Shown one piece after another: positions 60,203 to 64,000 of a stretch of 64,000 nucleotides of DNA (position 1 is its first letter; every line of letters starts with the position of its first letter). Under the pieces are notes generated by a model. It had not been told where the DNA came from and did no database searches. It was given only the letters and a program-made list of their open reading frames with translations. Both the position numbers and the translations under genes were made by a program. Source of the DNA: an uncultured Gammaproteobacteria bacterium (GTDB lineage: Bacteria; Pseudomonadota; Gammaproteobacteria; HK1); assembly GCA_958295465.1 (NCBI GenBank), contig OY282353.1:3277001-3341000 (forward strand), written 5' to 3'.

Positions 60203-62344
60203 TCACCCGCCCCCGCGGCGCCAGGCGTGGTAGCGCTCGACGATGCGCAGCAGGCGTTCCGGCTTGTGGGCGCGCTTCCACTCCCCGGCCGCGTACTTGT
60301 TCGCCTCCGCCAGCGTCGGGTAGATGTGGATGGTGGAGAGGATCCTGTTCAGGCCGAACCCGTGGCGCATCGCCGCGACGAACTCCGTGATGAGATCCCC
60401 GGCGTGCTCCCCGGCGATGGTGGCTCCGAGGATGCGGTCCTTTCCCGGCACCGTCAGCACCTTGACGAGGCCGTGCGCTTCGCCGTCGGCGATGGCCCGG
60501 TCCAGGTCGTCGATGCCGTACACCGTGACCTCGTGGTCGATGCCGCGCTCCTTCGCCTCCAGCTCGTTCAACCCCACCCGGGCCACCTCCGGGTCCGTGA
60601 ACGTCGCCCAGGGGATCACCGTGTAGTCGACCCGGAACCGGCGGAACGCGCCGAACAGCGCGTTGACGGTGGCGTACCACGCCTGGTGCGCGGAGACGTG
60701 GGTGAACTGGTACGGGCCGGCCACGTCGCCGCAGGCGAAGACGTTGGGGACGTTGGTCTGGAGGTATTCGTTCACCGCGACGGTCCGGCGGTCCGAGACC
60801 TCGACGCCCAGTTCCTCCAGGCCGTAGCCGGCGACGTTCGCCGCACGGCCGACCGCGACGATCACTTGATCGAACGCGATCTCCGTCTCCTCCCCCCCAT
60901 GCTCGCAGACGAGGCGCTTCTCACCGCCGCGCACCACGAATTCCTTCGCGCGGTGCCCGGTCTTCACGTCGATGCCCTCCTCGACGAACCGGCGCATCAC
61001 CATGTCCGAGATCTCCGGGTCCTCCCGGGCCAGGATCCGCGGCAGCATCTCCACCTGGGTCACCTTCGACCCGAGGCGCGCGAAGCACTGGGCCAGCTCG
61101 CTCCCGATCGGCCCGCCGCCCAGCACCACCAGGCGCGGCGGCAGCTCGCGCAACCCCCACAGCGTGTCCGAGGTGAGGTAGCCGGTGTCCTCGATGCCCG
61201 GGATGGGGGGGACGAAGGGCCGCGCCCCCGCCGCGACGATCACGTTGCGGGTGGTGATCGTCCGCTCGCCGACCCGCACCGTCCACGGGGAGGTGATCGT
61301 CGCCTCGCCCTCGACGCAGTCCACGCCCAGCGCGGTGTAGCGCTCGACCGAGTCGTGCGGCTCGATGGCGGCGATCACCCCGTGGACCCGATCCATCACC
61401 CGCGCGAAATCGACGCCCAGCGCCGCCGGCTCGAGCCCGTAGCGGTCCGCGTGCCTCGCCTGGTGGAGGAGTCTGGCCGAACGGATCAGCGCCTTGGACG
61501 GCACGCAGCCGGTGTTCAGGCAGTCTCCGCCCATGCGGTGGCGCTCGACGAGGGTGACCTTTGCCCTGACCATCGCGGCGACGTAGGCGCTGACGAGGCC
61601 GGCCGAGCCCGCGCCGACGACCACGAGGTCGCGCTCGAAACGCGCCGGACGGCTCCAGCCGGCGAAGGCCCGCCGCGCCTTCACCGCGTCCACCACCCGC
61701 CTCGCGACGAAGGGAAAGATCCCGAGGAGCACGAAGGAGCCGATGAGGGCGGGAGAGAGGATCCCCTGGAGCGAGTCGATGCGCGCGAGCTGGGTGCCGG
61801 CGTTCACGAAGACGATGGTTCCCGGCAGCATTCCGAGCTGGCTCACGAGCGCGAACGTGAGGGTGCGCATCGGCGTGAGGCCCATGACCAGGTTGACGAC
61901 GAAGAACGGGAAGGCCGGCACCAGCCGCATGGTGAACAGGTAGAACGCCCCGTCCCGCTCCACCCCGGCGTTGATCGCCTTCAGCCGATCTCCGTAGCGC
62001 CGCTGGATCCCGTCCCGCAGGAGGTAGCGCGAGACCATGAACGCGACGGTGGCGCCGAGGGTCGATGCGAAGGAGACGGCGACGCTCCCCCACAGCAGCC
62101 CGAACACCGCCCCGCCGGCGAGGGTCAGGATGGCGGCGCCGGGCAGGGACAGCCCGGTGATCGCGACGTAGGCGGCGAAGTATGCGGCCAGCGACGCCAC
62201 GGGGTATTCGCGGTAGAGGGCGTCGATGTCCGCCTGACGCGACTTGAGGTAATCGAGATCGAGATAGCGGCCGAGGTCGAACGCGAGAAACGCGGCGACG
62301 AACACCACGATGAGCGCGACGACCGCGATTTTCCCCTTGCTCAC
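60203..62344 (-). CDS. TVP38/TMEM64 (DedA-like) membrane domain fused to a flavoprotein disulfide reductase
   Basis: A 713-residue fusion. Residues 1-230 form a TVP38/SNARE-associated membrane domain with about six helices (LSLPGAAILTLAGGAVFGLL, RLVPAFPFFVVNLVMGLTP). Residues about 240-713 are a mercuric reductase/dihydrolipoamide dehydrogenase-like enzyme: GAGSAGL for FAD, redox pair in GGDCLNTGCVPSK (about 272-280), GGGPIGSE for NAD(P)H, ACGDVAG, and a dimerisation domain with HIYPTLAEA. The C-terminal cysteine pair of MerA is absent, so mercury reduction is unlikely. Similar fusions are known in proteobacteria with unknown substrates. GTG start at 62344. Confidence 0.92.
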   Translation of the reverse strand: MSKGKIAVVALIVVFVAAFLAFDLGRYLDLDYLKSRQADIDALYREYPVASLAAYFAAYVAITGLSLPGAAILTLAGGAVFGLLWGSVAVSFASTLGATVAFMVSRYLLRDGIQRRYGDRLKAINAGVERDGAFYLFTMRLVPAFPFFVVNLVMGLTPMRTLTFALVSQLGMLPGTIVFVNAGTQLARIDSLQGILSPALIGSFVLLGIFPFVARRVVDAVKARRAFAGWSRPARFERDLVVVGAGSAGLVSAYVAAMVRAKVTLVERHRMGGDCLNTGCVPSKALIRSARLLHQARHADRYGLEPAALGVDFARVMDRVHGVIAAIEPHDSVERYTALGVDCVEGEATITSPWTVRVGERTITTRNVIVAAGARPFVPPIPGIEDTGYLTSDTLWGLRELPPRLVVLGGGPIGSELAQCFARLGSKVTQVEMLPRILAREDPEISDMVMRRFVEEGIDVKTGHRAKEFVVRGGEKRLVCEHGGEETEIAFDQVIVAVGRAANVAGYGLEELGVEVSDRRTVAVNEYLQTNVPNVFACGDVAGPYQFTHVSAHQAWYATVNALFGAFRRFRVDYTVIPWATFTDPEVARVGLNELEAKERGIDHEVTVYGIDDLDRAIADGEAHGLVKVLTVPGKDRILGATIAGEHAGDLITEFVAAMRHGFGLNRILSTIHIYPTLAEANKYAAGEWKRAHKPERLLRIVERYHAWRRGGG

Positions 62345-62350
62345 GTTACG

Positions 62351-62578
62351 TTATCCGCCTTTCGCCCCAAGCGCCGGAATTTCCAAGGCAGGGGAGGCGT
62401 CGCTGCCGTCGTGCCGGAGCGTCACCACCATTTTCTGCCCGGGGGTGGGCACGCCGGTGATGCCGAGGCCGGGAACCCCGGTGACCAGATCGTAGCTGGA
62501 AGTGGATATTCCGGTGACCGATCTGTTTCTGGAATACGCACGCGCCGTCTCGGTCGGGTGAAGGTCAGAGAACAGCAA
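62351..62578 (-). pseudogene. possible 3' remnant upstream of the TVP38-flavoprotein gene
   Basis: A 75-codon frame ends 6 nt before the flavoprotein GTG. Its last ~45 codons (LVTGVPGLGITGVPTPGQKM VVTLRHDGSDASPALEIPAL) have coding-type third-position GC, while the first 30 do not. It looks like the tail of a truncated gene that once headed this operon. No family recognised. Confidence 0.25.
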
Positions 62579-62639
62579 GACATGGACGTTTCATGCGCAT
62601 CCTCCCTTCCAGGCTGGACGGAGACTTTGACGCCCTTGT

Positions 62640-63110
62640 GATCGAGTGTGTTGAAAACGGAGCTGCGAATTGAACAAGTTGGGTGATCAATGTCAAGGTA
62701 TTCATCCTCACACCCTCCAATGTCCGCACCGCCGGCAACGCCGCATCGCCAGGCACGAACCCTTCGGCCATCTGCCGCGCCCAGTCCGCGAACGCGCGCT
62801 TCAATCCATCGTCACGCGGGTCACGCATCCACTCCACCAGCAGCCCCGCCACCCGCACCACGTCCCCCGGCGTGCGGCTCTGCTCCAACCCCAACACCGC
62901 CGCCGTCAGGTTCGATGCCGGCAAATCCTCTGCCCCAGTGTGACGCTCGTCAACCACGTGGTAACGCTGCGACGGCTGGTAAGGCGCCAACTCCGATCCC
63001 ACCGGCACAATCAACTCCCCCACCGCCACCGCCGCCCGCCACCGCGCCTCATCGTTGCAGAGCACGATCGGCAGCACCGCCGGCCTCCGCTCACCCGCAT
63101 CCAGCGCATC
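62640..63110 (-). pseudogene. fragment of an Rpn-family (YhgA-like) recombination-promoting nuclease
   Basis: The frame contains ERRPAVLPIVLCNDEARWRA, SELAPYQPSQRYHVVDE and SNLTAAVLGLEQSRTPGDVV RVAGLLVEWMRDP. This is the central part of Rpn/PDDEXK putative transposase proteins. The N-terminal nuclease core (FFKALLSD...LVEHKS) is missing and no proper start exists, so it is a remnant. Rpn genes often undergo fragment exchange. Nothing else is supported from 63111 to 63381. Confidence 0.7.
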
Positions 63111-63381
63111 GTTCGGCAGCGTCGTCGAGGGCCTCGCGGGGACCGTCGTCATGGAAGCGCAAGGGCACGACGGCACACGTCTCGCCGGCGACGGTCACGG
63201 CTTGCGGTCGGGTTTTCACGATCGACAGACGCCTCCCCGGATTTCGGCGGCCTCGACCGTCAGGATCGATTCCTCGGTGTTCAGCGTGTTACGGTACGCG
63301 CCGGTCGCCAACCCGCAGCCGGTCGCCGCCACCGCGTAGTGGCTTGACGCGGACTTGTCCTCCGACTATGGATAGCAGTCG

Positions 63382-63789
63382 ATGTTGACACCATATCAGT
63401 TGTCGATTTTTCTGCCCGCCGCTTTTGTCGTGGCCATTTCTCCTGGCGCAAACAATATTCTTTCATTGTCACATGGCGCATCGGCTGGTTTTTACCCGAC
63501 GGTATTCAGTCTGATCGGGCGCTTTTTTGCATTTTCCTTGATGCTGCTCCTCGTCTCGGCAGGACTTGGTGCAATCATAACGACATCGAATTCCGTATTT
63601 CTCACAATAAAATGGATCGGGATTTGCTATCTGGTATATATCGGATTCTCGATGTGGTTTTCCAAGTCCCACTACAGCCTGACCGACCCACCACATGGCT
63701 TGGACAATATCTCACTGGCGAAAGAAGAGTTCAGTGTAGCGATGACAGAAGTGGACCCCATCGGTTGGACAGGAATCGCGAATCAGTAA
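63382..63789 (+). pseudogene. truncated LysE/RhtB-family amino-acid exporter, AT-rich
   Basis: Residues 1-121 match LysE translocators: AFVVAISPGANNILSLSHGA SAGF, four hydrophobic helices, then EEFSVAMT. The family normally continues NPKAILFF...; here at about 63748 it switches to EVDPIGWTGIANQ and stops, giving 135 residues instead of ~205. The coding DNA is much AT-richer than its surroundings, so it was probably acquired. The DNA at the break (gtggaccccatcggttggac) resembles an insertion-sequence end. Probably inactive. Confidence 0.75.
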
Positions 63790-63805
63790 GTGTCTTCTGC
63801 CATGA

Positions 63806-64000
63806 TCATAGCAGGGAGAGAGAGGAGCAGAAGAACAGCGTGATCTTCCCGAACGTATGCATCACGATGTGCAGCGCCGCGCCCACCGTCCCCCACGCGC
63901 TCGCCAGCACCGCCCCCAGCACCACGTAGGAGAGCTGGCTGATGGTGGAGTAGGCGAGGCGCGCCTTCAGGTTGTCCTTGCTCATCGCCACCAGCGAGCC
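63806..64000 (-). pseudogene. fragment of a NuoL/MrpD-type proton-antiporter subunit, cut by window edge
   Basis: Reading in from the right edge: GSLVAMSKDNLKARLAYSTI SQLSYVVLGAVLASAWGTVG AALHIVMHTFGKITLFFC. This is the highly conserved Lys/His channel core of Nuo L/M/N and Mrp antiporter subunits. After LFFC the similarity ends abruptly near 63825 (SSLSLL stop), where AGAI... is expected, so the gene is broken beside the LysE fragment. The 5' part lies outside the window. Confidence 0.8.

Noticed and set aside
60203..62344. Calling the flavoprotein mercuric reductase
   Set aside because: The active-site cysteine pair is shared by all disulfide reductases; the C-terminal vicinal cysteines and an N-terminal HMA domain of MerA are absent.

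Overview
This window is high-GC DNA (G/C dominates third codon positions almost throughout) from what looks like a chemolithotrophic, sulfur-oxidising proteobacterium, probably a gammaproteobacterium. The main evidence is an aprM-aprB-aprA cluster (dissimilatory APS reductase with its membrane anchor) next to dissimilatory sat (ATP sulfurylase), plus System I cytochrome c maturation genes (ccmC, D, E, F, H). Choline sulfatase, a carnitine/betaine-type thioesterase, a urea-carboxylase-associated DUF1989 protein and abundant gene debris would fit a host-associated or organic-sulfur-rich lifestyle. That last point is inference.

Layout. 0-2.3 kb: a TPR/2OG-Fe(II) oxygenase (cut by the window edge), a PqqD-like protein, a MITE-like palindrome and gene remnants. 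2.3-6.4 kb: a multicopper oxidase, ccmH and ccmF. 6.7-10.2 kb: a decayed island (integrase and ATPase stubs, then an S8 protease lipoprotein with a coupled small lipoprotein) sitting between ccmF and ccmE. 10.3-11.8 kb: ccmE, ccmD, ccmC. 12.4-17.2 kb: aprMBA, then sat convergent with it. 18-27.1 kb: LysR regulator, EamA transporter, Crp/Fnr regulator, choline sulfatase with a DSD1-type PLP enzyme, malate synthase G and a DsbA-fold isomerase. 27.3-34.7 kb: defence-like island 1, with an ATPase-DUF4143 protein, an ORC-like ATPase, a 1438-residue methylase/specificity/STAND-ATPase fusion and an hsdS stub. 35-48.7 kb: mostly housekeeping or metabolic genes (Fpg-like glycosylase, HAD hydrolase, gamma-glutamyltranspeptidase, beta-propeller protein, thioesterase, exonuclease III, oligopeptidase B, DUF1989 protein, galE). 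48.7-57.7 kb: defence-like island 2, a DUF6361/PLD/helicase operon followed by higBA, bracketed by direct repeats made of the 3' part of an ABC-F gene. 57.7-64 kb: the intact ABC-F gene, a TVP38-flavoprotein fusion, and more fragments (Rpn nuclease, LysE, antiporter-like).

How the genes work together. AprMBA and Sat carry out the terminal steps of sulfite oxidation to sulfate with ATP formation, and the ccm genes mature the c-type cytochromes such a respiratory chain needs. Choline sulfatase can feed sulfate and choline into the cell. The two defence-like islands are the most novel content. Island 1 couples by GTGA overlap a methylase-like protein whose catalytic [ND]PP[YFW] motif reads APPW, a type I specificity-like domain and a STAND NTPase to a second ATPase with a C-terminal membrane segment. 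Island 2 is a three-gene overlapping operon that recombination between its flanking ~0.65-0.70 kb direct repeats could delete.

Repeat biology is also notable. A ~57-bp double-palindrome element lies inside two coding sequences and is translated in the same frame in both. A ~120-bp MITE-like family has 14-16 bp inverted ends. Several genes carry coding minisatellites. No tRNA, rRNA or CRISPR array was recognised.
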